From NCBI GenBank assembly GCA_027886175.1, contig JAJNNQ010000008.1, positions 4,061,501 through 4,125,500 on the forward strand: DNA of 64,000 bases, read 5' to 3'. Positions 46,901-60,700 of the stretch are shown piece after piece. Both the position numbers and the translations under genes were made by a program. Every line of letters starts with the position of its first letter. The stretch's first letter is position 1. The notes below the pieces were generated by a model that had not been told where the DNA came from, did no database searches, and saw only the letters and a program-made list of their open reading frames with translations. Source of the stretch: Phylloscopus collybita (taxonomy: Eukaryota; Chordata; Aves; Passeriformes; Phylloscopidae).

Positions 46901-49900
46901 GAAAAAGTGCCTGTTCAAGTGCATAGAGCACAGCATCTGAATTTGTGGTCCATTATTTTCATTTATCTTTTTAGTATCTCAGCTGAACTTTAAAAAAGGC
47001 AACAAACACATCCCTGTCATGCCTCTGGTTTCTGAAATCACGCGGTTCATTTCCTGCAAAGCAGCCAATTCAGATCACAAACCACAAGATCCCAATACAT
47101 AGCAGGTCCACGTTTATTAAAAGCTTCCCTCTCTCGGGATCAGAGAATTGAAGAATAATTTGAATTACACTTATTTTAAAAAAGCTCGAAAATACAAATC
47201 TGAGAAGCACACCCCATTTCTTTTTGACAGCATAACTTTCCTTAAATCATCTGTTTTCTGAAACCCATCCAAGTGTTTCTATCAAATCATTATCCATAAT
47301 AAAAAAGTCTTTTTGAAGTCACTTTACCACTCTTCTTTTGAATGCTAGGTGGAATTTATCACTGCTTCACCTGCCTGGCGTCCCTCAAAGCATTTGTATT
47401 TCCCTTCTGGTGCTTACCTCAATGTGTTTGTGGAGATGGCCACAATGCCCTCAGGGCACTGCTCAGAAGCAAAACCAGATGCAAACTCCAGTGTCTCGTA
47501 AGACAGGGGAGTCAGGTGGAAGCGTGACTGATAGGAGTAACTAAGCCAGGAACGGCTTGACATGGCCAGCACCTGGGAAAGACAGGAAGCAAATTAGGTC
47601 TGGGAATGGAGGCAAGCACACTTTATGCAACAGGAATGGATATACAGTGCCCAACTCTTCCCCACTGCAACAACTGAACTCTTGTGGGTACAACTCAACC
47701 CAGCTAAGAGCACACTCCTTACTTTCAGCTTTTTCAGGAAATTGCATATGGCATGAAAAAGAAACTTTAAAGCACTGTCAAGACAACAAATACTCCACCT
47801 GAGGTGCACTAAAACTATAACCTGTAAAAGCCAAGATGAACAATACTGTCATATCTCTGTCTTTTTTTAATAGCTTGTTCTAATTGGAACAGGTCTCTGC
47901 TTCGTCACAATCCAAATGCTGTAGCCCTCTTAGTGAAATTTACTGAAAACCATCACAAGCCTAAATCAAATTACAAGAAACAAAGAAAGCAAACTGACTT
48001 CCAAACTTTTCAGCTTTATGCATTTGGCTAAATGAGTTTCAGTGCAACCTTAGTTTCTGCCCGAGTGACAACAGCTGATCTCAAAGCAGAAAAGCACTCA
48101 GTTATTCCACAGGTATTCTGTGCTAGAGCTCCTCATCTCCAAGTTACAGCTGGCAGGAGCAAGTTGAAGAGATTCACCCAGTGTACCTTAACACTACAGC
48201 AGAGTTCAAATTTCCAGATCCAGCCCCCTACACTGATCAGCAGTATTTCTCAACTCTGAAGGTGTCATCCAAAAATGAGTCAAGCAGGGGGTGGCTGATT
48301 TCCCCAGTGCCACATCAGAAGGCCTGGAAATGGCACTTCTGATGAAACACATTCTTCCTTCTGTGCCAAATCTTGCAAATATTTTCCTTGAACCATGTAT
48401 GGCAGCTGTCCAGCCCTTGGCCGAGCTATTCCCAACAGGCAAGGACACAACCATTCACTGCATCAAGCATTCAAGGGTAAGTTTTCTGCACAGAGCTTTC
48501 TCCATCTCTCTGTTAGCTAAAGCAGGCAAGATGTGTCTCCAGACCCAAGAATCTGCTCAAAGCTCTCTATGCACACTTCAACACAGACTATGGGTCAGAT
48601 GCATCCTAGTTCAGAGAAGGCAGGGCAACAATACACAGCAGTAAGGGGAATAAGAACAAGGCTGTTTATGAAAGAACAAGTGCGAGCCAGGCACCTCCAT
48701 ACTGAAGTCATTCTACTTCCCGCCCTTGTGCACAGGGTCCTGCTGCGCTGCAGAGACTCTTCCCTACCCTTGCCTACCCATAAGAAAATCCAGGATTTCC
48801 CCAGCAGTGCCTGGGGAGTGGATCTGCACCCCTGCAAGAGCTCGTCTCCCTTACCGCCTCCTGGCCTTGCATTCGGACACGGAAGAGCTTGACAGGCCGG
48901 GAGCCAAGGTATCTGGTCCTGGTGTCAGAGAGATCGCCAGTGACAGGGTCCAGGACGGTTCGCAGCAGCACACCGTTCTTGACAGCAGCAAAACAAAAAC
49001 ATCCAGCTTGAAGGTAAGAAGTAACTTACTACATGCATAATTCAAAACAATTGAGAGAGGCAGTTGCTGAAGAATTAGCTGTTTGTTTTCCTAGCTGTCA
49101 GTACAACTCTACCCTACAGCCACACTTTTAATAGCAAAGAAAGCACAGCTCCTGCACAGTCCTACAGGGCAGAAAGGACCCCCTTCAAAATAAAAAACAG
49201 ACCAAGGTCTTTAGTATATCACATAAGCCATAAAACCTGAGGGTAGATTCCAGATCCCCATCCCTCTTGTAACAACGGTTTTACCCAAAAACTCATGCTC
49301 CTTAAAAAGAGTTTGCACTCTGACATCAAACTTGAGGCATGTGGAAGAACCTAAACTGTGCTGATTATTTTTACTACATGTTGACTTGTCAAAACAACAT
49401 TTTTTGGTCAAAGATCAGAGAGTCTGTACTGGATGTAACAAAAAGCTGTGTAATAGCAGAGTTATTAGAGCAGAGCCTCTGCTTGTGGGCAGTTACTTGT
49501 TTGACACTCTGCCCTACAGACAGTTTTTAAAGAGCTGCTCAACATTTCACTCAGAAGTATTTCTTAAAATATGCCTTCCTTCTTGAATGGGAAATGAATA
49601 GTCTGTCCTACATAAAATCTGGGATAATACACTGTCTTTTGACTAGTCTTTAGTCTAAAAATGTATGAGGAAACTCACACCTCTACAAAGTCACAGAAGG
49701 AATTCCCCAGTCATGGTTGTCAAACACATTGTAACAAAGAGGGAAGTCAGGCTTTATGCTGCAGTACCTGATGACAGGGCTAGTTTAATCCACCTTTCAA
49801 GCCAAAGCTCCTCAAGACATGCCTGTCAGAATAAGGAATTCCTTACCTGCAGTCCAATGTTCAGGTACAGAAAGCCAATGGAGCCCCTTTCTCCCAGCTC

Positions 49901-51752
49901 ATCCTGCTTCTCTGTGCCACCCATCTCCACGATGCACAGCGACTCGGGCTGCGCGGGCAGCGCCTGCATGCTCAGGGGCTGTAAACAATCCTGGGGGAAA
50001 CAGGAGAGAGGATGGTGCCAGTCAGCAAGGCTTGGCATGGCAAGACAGGATTCAAGCTCCATCTAAGGAACTTAAAAATGCCATTTCACATGTCCAGAAA
50101 GAAGTATTCAGCTCAGAAAAAAAAAAAGTCACAACAGATGCTGTCTCTATGTATTTTGGCAAACAGGAGTGGTAGCAGCCTGGGCTTTAGAGAAGATAAA
50201 CTGGATCCTTCCAAACTGTTATAGCACCATTTGCTGCTGTTTAGCATGGAGTGGCCTGAGCAAAATTTACGTTACTACAATCAGCTTTGAACACCTCATC
50301 TGTTGCAGGTAGACAAATGGTAAGTTTGGTTTGCTGCCAACTTGCTTGCAGAATGAGTCTGCTTTTAGTACAGGTACAAACAGGGAGATCGGAAGGGGAA
50401 ACCCAACAAAAAATCCATCCAAAACAAGAGAAGAAAATTATTTTGTGACTAATCAGGATCCTTCTGAATGTTTCAAACCAATGACAGGGCAAAACCAGTG
50501 CAGCTACTCACCGAAGGGTCAAGTGAAATAATTCTGACAGTGTTGTCCACCAGTCCAACAGCAAGGAACCGGGAACGCTGCTCCCCAGGGGGAACGTTGG
50601 CCAGGCTCATGCAAACGACGTCGGCCGACATCTCCTTTCTCTCCGTGTACTCATTCAGCTGTCCTGACTGAGAAAGAAAAACATATGACTTACTAATTAG
50701 ATACTTTGTTTTTAAACAATGCTTTGGATTTGTTACATAAACATTATCACAATTTTTAAACAATTTATTTCAGCTACAATTGGAAGAACCAGAAGAGCTA
50801 GAGTACAAATACACAATTTTCAGCCTCAGTTATGAGCTTCAGAGACTTTAAATTAGCCATTAAATTATCTCAGATGGACACAGTCTAGATATGCAGGGCT
50901 TTGACCTATCCACTCTAGAAGGACGCTCTACTACTGAATCCTTTTCTGCAGGTCTGATCAAGGATCAATCTCTGGCATAACTCACACCTCACTCTTCCAA
51001 ACTCAATCACAACATTAACACACATACCGGGTCCATCTCAAAGTAAACCAGTTCTCCTCCAGTCAGTGCTATCACTACTTGTCTTTGGTTCACAGCACAT
51101 TTTACAATGGTTTTCTTCCCTGGTGTCTTCCATTCATTTACTCTCTTATCTGCTCGGATGTGCCGGATCCCATCTGGATAAACCTGAAGGAATAAAAAAG
51201 GTCACATCAATTCTGTATTTACCATCTCTTTAGAACTCCCCTTTCACTGGTGGTTCTGACTCAGCAGAGGCCAAAGGCAAGAACTTCTCCTGGCAGTCAG
51301 TGATACATCAGCTATGCACCAGGCTGAACCAGCAGGAAGATACTTGCCAGTTGGAGAATTGCATCTTTCAACCCCAGCAAGGAACTACTGAAGGAGATTA
51401 GGACCATTTTGAATTGGTCCAGTTTCACTTAGCAAGACATAAAAAGGGGAAGGCTGAATCAGCATCCTTCCCTGCCAATCTGCATCTTTAGACATGTGTT
51501 GCACTACTGCAGAAATCACATCTGTACAGCAAGCTGAGAGTGGCAGACACAGTAGACATGTCAGAAGCAGCTTTCCATTACCTGTACCAAAGCATCATCA
51601 CCAAGGAGAGAGCAGGACAAGGTGGGTGTAGTACCCAGGAATCCAGAGTCCGTCACTTCTTCTACGGTCTCTCCAATAGACAGCACCAGTGTGGCATTTA
51701 CGAAGGACACAATAATGTAGGCATCAAATTCATCTGGTCAAGGGAGACAGGG

Positions 51753-51794
<42 letters not shown>

Positions 51795-54700
51795 TGCTGA
51801 TTTAATAAATGCAAGGCTTCCCAACACAATCAGCAGTCTGACAAACGTCTAGCAGTTACTCTTCAGCAGAATTCCTGTGATAATTACAGCTGCTGACAGT
51901 ATTGCACAAGTTCGCTCTAGGACAAGCTGTCCAAAAGCCAGCCACTGCTGGACTCCAAACAATGCAAGTCCAAGCCAGGGATCAAACCACGATCCAGATC
52001 CACAGTCAATTCACAATATGCTGGATTCTGGCAAACAAGAGTCTTGTCTATTTTTTTCGAAGAACGCTCAAGTTCTCGAAACCTTTAAGACAGTTGTCCC
52101 CCCTCACCCAAGGAGCAGAATCCAGACTTAACACCCAACAAAGTCAAATGAAATACCCTACTCCAAAAATTTGAACATAAGGAATCTATCTGCAGAAACC
52201 ACACCACAGATGTTGCACACAGGAGGCTGCAGGACCACAATCCATTTAGAAGCCACACAACAAAAGGCTGCAGAGAACAATTAGGGTGCATTGCAGCAGA
52301 ATTCAGGGTTAAACCTGCTCTACCCTCCTCCAGAAGCTCAATTGGCTCCCATTCGCATTGTGAGAGTCTCCTGGGATAAGGAACAATTACATTTTTAAGA
52401 TAGTTGCAATACTGTCATTTATCTCAATAGAAGTAAAGGTCAGTGTTTACTCTATTATCTCCAGTACTGGCTTTTCCCAAAGGGGACAGCGTGGGAGACT
52501 CCTGTAGCTTGGACATGGGGGAGCTATGCTAATCAAAATAATCTTAAGAGCTCATTTGGAAATAGGGAAACTGTGGGAAATGAGGGTAGTAGGACTGCTA
52601 AAGCAAATGTCCCAGTTTACTGCTGTCTGCTTTCACTCTGCAGAAAGCAATAGTCTTAAGAGGGGAAGAGGACAATCTCATTAAAACAGAATAACAAAAG
52701 CAACAGGAACAATGAAGTCTATTGGGAAATGGAGCCAGGAGCCTTGGAAGAGAAGTAAGATTGCCTCAGAGAAGCAACTCCACTTCTGCTGCTGTTGTCA
52801 TGCAACTGCTATTTCTTCAAAAGAAAACTCCTCATTTTAACCCAACTCAACCCAAAGCTCAGACTCGGGGACTACAGCATACATAGTGGAGGTGAGGGTG
52901 TAAGAGAGCTGTCAGCTTCTGCCCTTCAAAGGAGATCCTCTGTAACTTTCAAACGTGGGAGACATGAAGAAGTGGCTAATAACCTTAACAGAAAAGGAAA
53001 ATAGAGGAGTCTCACTGGGATGGAAACAGGATGCCACAAAACACGATGCAGCAGCTTAAAAAACTCGAGCTGGGTTAACCAAAACAAATGCTTCAAGAAC
53101 TAATAATCCTTTTCTTATCCACCCTGTTTAGATGGAAGCATTGCCAAACCTGCTGTGTCACGTTTATAACAAAAAGTTCTTACATACAGCTGAAAATATG
53201 CAAGTGAAAAATTAAAAACTCCCCATCATTCTTCTCTGCAACATCTGGTATACAGACCACAGCTCTGATCAAACTGAAGAGTTTTGTGTAACTAAAGCAA
53301 TTTCAAAAGAAATCTGTGGCATGAACTCTGTTACTACTCTATTAACTGGTCACAGCCTATTATAACCTCCAACAGCTCCAAAACCCTAGGAACAGGAACC
53401 AGTCCATTTGGGGTGATGAGAAAGCAAGAACTGAATCTGCAGAGAGAACCCCATCAGTAACGCCAACTACTTGAACGCTTGGCTGAACAGGAGAATTCCT
53501 CCAACATTAACAGCAGATGGTAAGAGTTCAGCAAGACACATTTACACACTTATTTTCTACACTGAACAGCAGCTTCTCCTACAAACTTGCACGAATTTTT
53601 CAACACCAGAAGTCTACAAGAATTCTTCAATCATGGAGTTTCTAGCAGTTCACAGGCTAAGCATTTGATTCATAAATATCCCATAGACAGGATGTTCTAA
53701 GAATTTCATTTCAAAGACCACTGGTGCTTTCCAAATTACTTCAGAGCTGCTGCCTTCCTCCCTGGGGGCTGTCAATTCTCATGATAAACCACTGTGTCCC
53801 AGCTGGAGGTTTAAGCATGTGATTTGGAATAGGACAAAGAACTCCCATCTGAAAACAAAACAGATTCTCTTAGTCTTACTCTAAACAAAAACTCATTCCT
53901 ACCTCTTAATACTTTTTTAGCCCTTTCTTTCCATTGGCTTACATTTATATCAAAGCATGCCTTTAAGTCTGTGTCAACAATGGTGACAAGTGCATTTTTG
54001 CCTGAAGTCTATTTTGCTTAATGACTCTCCGCTGAAGCTTTTGAAATAAAGGGTTTGATTTACCAGAATTAAGTCAGTGAATAAGATACATTCATCTAGG
54101 TTCAAACAATACAATTTTGGTTTAAAAAATATAGCAGCCTAGTTGAAATTAAGGGGACTAAATCTCTAGGGCACACTGAGAAGTGTTCTCAGTTAGAAAA
54201 AGATCTATAGATTTTAATATGAAAAGATATCTACTTAGCTCTGCACAATCCCAAGCAAAACATCAGGCTCCCCAGAGTTTTGAACAGATAGACATCATTT
54301 TGTATGCAGACACAAGACTTCAGAGATGCTTATTACCATTCTAATTGCACCAGTCAGCTCCTTTCAGCGAGTAACAGACATTTTAATGACCGAAGAACCA
54401 CAGCTGGACTCATTCTTCTACACATGCATTACAAGTTTTCTGCAGCTTCATGCACACATCACAACCAGTTATGAAAACATGACATTTTACTCCATGAACT
54501 CTACACTACTGTGCTTTTTATTATTTGTCATGGATTCAGTTTGAGTTAGTCCATGAGAATTCCATTCTTATATGGCAGTCCAGTCCTGACAGTTTTCTCA
54601 CACTCTGTGACATCTGAACTTGCACCAATACAAATGCAGTCACCACCAGCTCAGCAGAGTTCAGTGAGCAAACTGATGAGCAGTGTCAGAGCTCAGGATC

Positions 54701-57700
54701 CCTCTCAGTTAACAGACTCTGAGGGGATGACAGCACATTTTCCTGGGCTTCTGTTTACTACTGCATGGCGACTCTGCAGCGCTGACTCACTGCACACTGC
54801 TCCTCCAGCAAGAGTGCCAGGTAGGGAATGCTGACTCTCAGCTCCCATCTGTCAACACAGCAGAGCACACACTCACACCCAAAGATACTCAACTGGAATA
54901 GAGCGTTTGGTGCAAATCCTACCCACTTCTGTCTCACAGGCAGATGAATCCCATAACCACAGGACATTCCCATGCCAGCAATACCTACAAATGCTCCAAG
55001 CACACTTGATCTTTTTCTCTTAGAGGTCTGTACAAAGCAGCTGGGAGCCTAACCTTGGTCTACAAGAGAGCTGAAAATACCCCTAAAACACACATATCCA
55101 ATTTTAGCAAGAACTGACTGTCACACAGAGACACAGTCGATTGTTTTGTTTCCAAGGACTGCAAGATGGACTGGGATCTGCTTTCTACTCCTCAGCTACT
55201 GAACTTCAAAGGCAACAATCTTCAACTACACACCAGTTTCTAGAATCTGTTTACTGAAATGCTTAACATAAATTTAGCCCCATGCTGCTGGGATTCTCTG
55301 TGGTTAACTTGTGGTACTGTACAATAGTCCCTAGCAGTAGGTACACACCTGTGGTGATCAGCACCTCCACCACCAGCCACCTGTGGAAGAAAAAAAAAGG
55401 CTTGGTATTGGTAGTGAGTATCACCACGTACCAGCCAAGGTTAGTATTTGCTTTGAAGACTGCAGACCTGCAGTTTCTTAGAGAGGCCTTGCAGCACACA
55501 CACACTGCAACACCAAGGCAGAGCCGGGCAACCCCACACTGCCAACTGAGCCCTCAAGGGCACTTTAAAGATTACATACACATTTGAAAAGGTTCTGCAT
55601 TCTTTCTGATTAAAACCCACTAAAGTAATTTCTGAATTCCAAGAGTTGGAACTTGGGGATCAGTTTCACAGAACTATAAACTGTATTCAGTGAGTAGCAC
55701 AGCTTAACAGCTACAGATTCCAGCCTTTCTGAAATCATAGAGATGATCATGCTGAAACATGTAGAATTTGGAAGATGGAAAGAAGAGGAGGCAATGAGAC
55801 TAGTTCGCTTCCTACAGATCATCAACAATCCTTCACCTCCTGAAAAGTCAAAGTCTTCCTCTGGAACCCCAAGGGAAAATATTTTAAAACTCTAAGGTGA
55901 TATCAGAAGCCTCTAGACCTCAGAGGGAGAGAATCTTACCAACTTCTTTTCCAAAATGCTGGAGAAAAGGTTTCTAACAAACTGCAATGTCTCTTTTTAG
56001 AAGACGATGGGTTGGTTTTTTTTTATATGAACTGTGGAAATATTTTCCTTTTGACCCTTTTATTTCTGGGCAACATGAAGGCACTTTATGGGTCAAAGTT
56101 CCTCTCTTGTTGCTTAGGCAGTACATGAGTCTCAGGACATGAGCACAGGAATTCATGGCAAGTCTTGAATGGCAAGGTAAACCCCACTGCAAGATTTGAA
56201 ATTCCCACAGGGTTACTGGTTCCCAGGAAGACACACTACTCTGCTTAAATACAAGGTATCATGTCACCATGGCAGGCTAAGGCATCTTTTGCAACAATCT
56301 GGCCTTTCTAGATCCCATGCATAAACCTAGGAAGTTTTCGTTAGAGTTATACAAAGCACTGCTTGGGAAATAATCCCTGAGACTGCCAGTACCCAGAACA
56401 GATTCCCTACAGGCTTTATAGGTGTTTCTGTGCAATTCTGCTCTCACCATCAAGAGAAAGGCAGGAGAAGGGACTACATTTCCTCTTGTACGTTAGTACA
56501 AAGGTATTATTTAAGATCACAAAATTAAAACCCAACAACCAACCAAACCCCCAGTCCAGTATATTCTGCCAACCTGAAATCCTAATCTTCTTGGAATCAC
56601 CCATCTTTTATACACTGCTGGCTCTTGAATAGAAAGTATGCCCTAGTCCAGAGTGTTTTTTTCACAGATATGCACAGAAGGAAGTAATAAAATACAGACA
56701 CTGTCGCCGATTTATCATCTTTGTTCTGTAATTTGTATCCCGCCCTCTCACAAAAAGCTGATTACTGCAGTTGTCAACACAGACGTGAAGAATAGTGAGT
56801 ACACTCCAACAACAATAATAGCTGTTGCCTGCTGATGTTTGAGCAAGAACTTATGGGCAAAAACTTATGGCAAGTGGGAAGGCATGAGAAGTTCAGCAGC
56901 TTCAGGCTGCAGATGTACAGCTGACACAGCATACTGGGTGATGGATGCAGCTGCAGGCAGCTGCTTCTTTGTCAAAAGGAAGTGTGACAATATGAGGGGA
57001 CCAGAGGGTGGGTGGCTTCTAAAGACAAGCAGGTGGTTGCTGACTCAAAACACAATCTCTGGGGATGGCACACAAGCATCACGCAGCACCGTTCCTACCT
57101 CCTTGGGCAGAAAAACAGAAAACAACCACCACCAAAATGCACAAAAAACCATTATGATCTCCCTGTGCTTCTGGAAAATACTGCATACCTTCAACATGTC
57201 TCCTCACGGTCCATACAGCATTGGGGTTACCAGGCAGCTCTGAGACGGCCATTTCGGATACCTAAGAGTAAACAGGAAGAAGGTTCTTTTGCAAACAGAT
57301 GTTTAGACTTACTAGAGTAAGCAATCAAACCACCAGCAGTTTTTAAGCTTTCCCACAACTGGGCAGGAAAACTAACAATTCCCAATTCTGATGCTCTCAG
57401 TCCATGCCAGATGTGCTACAGGGCAAAATATGGTCAGCAATGATATGGCAACATTATTGCTCTGGATGATCAGCTTTAAAACAAGGTCATCCACCCCCAA
57501 CAGAGATCAGCAGCAGCTGGCAGACACCAGGAATGTTCCAGCTCAATACACTCAAGTATGAGAAGAGACAAAATGCAGGTTTTGTTGAAGTCAAGTAAAC
57601 AAAAAGCCTTTGAGAATGGAAGAATAAACAGTACAACCCTTTTATTTCTCAAGAAGCAAGAAAAAGTAGCTCTTTAGATTACAGCAAAAGGAGAATCCCT

Positions 57701-60700
57701 TTATTTCAGCACCTTTATTTCAAGGATTTCCTCACACTGCTCTCATTGCTCAGGTTGCTCTTCTTAAGTGCTGGATATCTTACCTCAAGTCCATGTCTTA
57801 AAACCCTCAGGGATGACCTGGGCCCCCGACCACAAGCCACATACAACTGGGGTGTGTCTTCATTGGCCAAATCTGCTATCTGTGTGGAGAAAAACAGTCA
57901 AAACACCATCCACAAACAAGAAAATAAAACTTTATCTATGTATCACACTACTGCCTTAAGAATGTTTTTTCAAACACCAAAAGCCGTGGAGATGCCAGGG
58001 GGTGTTCCAGCTGCTGCCCTGTGTGAAATTTTACCCAAACTCTTTGCAAAGAGCTGGTCTGATGGTCAACAGAGAAGCACCACAGAATCACTGGCTGACA
58101 CCCTGTGTTTAGATACATATTTACTGCCACAGGAATCAAAAGCTACAAAGCTAGGTACCAGCTCAGGCAGCTGTCTGAGAACTCTGCAGATTTGCCTTTC
58201 CATGAGTCTTTACTTGGAGCAGTATTTCTGGAAACCTGAATAACACGGCTGGTGACTCCACTTGCACATGTGGTAAACAGGAACTTGCTGATGGCAACAT
58301 ACCTGACAACACAGAATAGGAGACAAACTGTCCAACTCATCCACCAGCACCAGGTTCTTCAGAGGCCGTGGCTGAAAAAAGAACGTATCTCCTTCCTCAA
58401 GAGGCATGGCAGAGGAAAACTCTGGCTCCTCATCATCGTCCCCCAGGTGAGCTATCTGGTACAAATAACTTGAGACAGAAAGAAGAGTGTCAGCATGTTC
58501 AGAGCAAGGCTCATGTAGCCTCCTTGAAATAAGGCTTAACCAGATATTCAGGTAGTGGGGAAGAAAGAAATCCAATCCTACATAATACAGCTATGAATAT
58601 TTGGCTTTAAGGATTGTCTTCTGGGTTACAAAATATTTAAAAAGAATCTGAGGCCTGTGAAGGAAAAAAAAAAAACCAACCCAACAAAACAAAAAACAAA
58701 CAAAACAACAACAACAACAAAAAACCAAAACAAAACAAAAAACCAAACAAACAAAAACCCTACAAATGAGAAACCCCCCCACAACTTCAGCCCTTCACAT
58801 CCAGCTGTCACTGGCAAGGTATCCCAGAGTTTCTGTGTTTTGCTTACTCTTGATGCTTTTAAACATTCTTGTGTTAAAGCCAAAGCACCAACTGACAGCT
58901 AAGGCCAAAAGCGAGGCCACCGGCTAAGGCATCAACTCCACAGTTATCTATTTCATTGGAATACTCTCACCTTTTTAATCCCACTATTTTTAACCACATT
59001 CCCTATTCCATTTTATGAGCCTAAAAAATACAATAATGAAATAAAATTTCAGATAAGAAAAAAAAAACCCCAAAACCCCACAGAAAGATAGACTCAGTTA
59101 CTTTCTGTTTTTAATAAAGCCTGAATATGGCTTCCTCAATTCAGATTCAGTCCAGCAAACTGGCTGGGGCTCCCTCAAGTGGCTGACTGCAGATACAGTC
59201 AGAAAAATGTCCATTCCTGTGAATCCCCGCTCCAGACACAGTTCAGCTAATCTTCCAAGGTGTGCATGATCCTTTAGAGTATTTAGAAGCCCAAAAATTA
59301 ATTAAGAGAAAGCCCTCGAGTATACATCCAGTAAGGAAACGAACACAGCTACTGATAAGAAACCTGATTTACTTCCGAGTGAATCACACAAATTCACAAC
59401 TATCAAACTAATTGATATCCTACACAAACAGCAAGTGCTCAATTTTTCCAAAACCTGCTGCAATAGCGAGGAACCTTATGTTCTGTGCACTTCATCATCT
59501 AATCTGAGTTCAAACAAGAAAATTTCCCCCATTCATAGTCTAATCCAACTGCTCTTCTCAAGCCCTCTGAACAAAGCACTAATTCACCCATTACATCAGA
59601 GGTGTTGTCTTTCTGTGCACAGTAAGTTCAAGGCTCAGTCTGCAGGCCTGAACAGAACCAGCCTGTTGCAGGGGGAAAACCCTGACGTAAAATTGTTTAC
59701 TCACTGGTTTCCAAATTCAGATGCCACAAAGAGAAACCCTGTTTTCAGCACACACATGGCAGCAGCAACAGGAACAGTGTCGAAGTACTTCAGTCGAATC
59801 TCTGTTACCTGAAAGCAGATGAAGATGTGACTGTGATGGTAAAATACTGGAGCTCCATGTGTATGATTTAATAAAAAACATCTACCTAGCTATCTTCTCC
59901 AAAAAAAGTGAAGCAAGAGCAGGCCAGGCTTAACACATCAGTAGTTTGGGGCACCAGGTTATAAATCACAAAATCCAACAGACTGTTTGAACACATAAGC
60001 CAGGCTGCCTATTTTATTCTAAGACTTTCTGCCTCTTGTAACACTGAGTCAATCTGGAAAACAAAAGCTGTAAAAATAGCAAGCTGCCTAAGAGAAATTT
60101 TCTTCACTGAACACCAGCCACTGATTCTCCAGCATAAAATAACTGTCCTGAGCAAATTTCTAAATTTGACATGGTCACAACAGCTGTTGGTGAGACATCC
60201 AAGAACAATCTTCAGGCACTTAAACATCAGAGAATCACAGAGCATTCTGAGTTGGAAGGGACCAACAAGGATTATCAAGTCCAACTCCCGGCTCTGCACA
60301 GAGCAACCCCAAAAATGACACCATGTGTCTGAGATCATTGTCCAAACACTCCTTGAATTCTGGCAGGCTTGGTGCCTGCTACACAATCATCCCCTGTACC
60401 AAATATGACATGTTTAGATGGAGAAATTAACAACCAACATGTACTCAAAAACCCCAACTAATCACACTGCAGCAGATTTTTTCAGAGCAGAATACTAAAA
60501 CAAGCAGCAGCATGCCACTGCAAGCCTGTTATTTCAACTCCCAGACCAGCTGCAACAAGCTAGCTACCTCAGCTTGCAAAAATATTGATTGCAGCATGTA
60601 AATACTCAATTAACACATTAGAGGGTACTTGCTGAAATCCAGGGAAGCTAAGCTCCACAGAATAAGTTACTGACATACTCTCCAGGAGGTTCATGGACCA

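Noticed and set aside
51753..51791. A39 tract as the tail of a retroposed gene or SINE
   Set aside because: No retrogene or SINE body lies beside it, no target-site duplication is visible, and it abuts a genuine exon acceptor. Better seen as a homopolymer expansion.
60228..60395. Plus-strand text first suspected to be a unique conserved element
   Set aside because: Its wording matches the reverse complement of avian CR1, so it is a transposon fragment.
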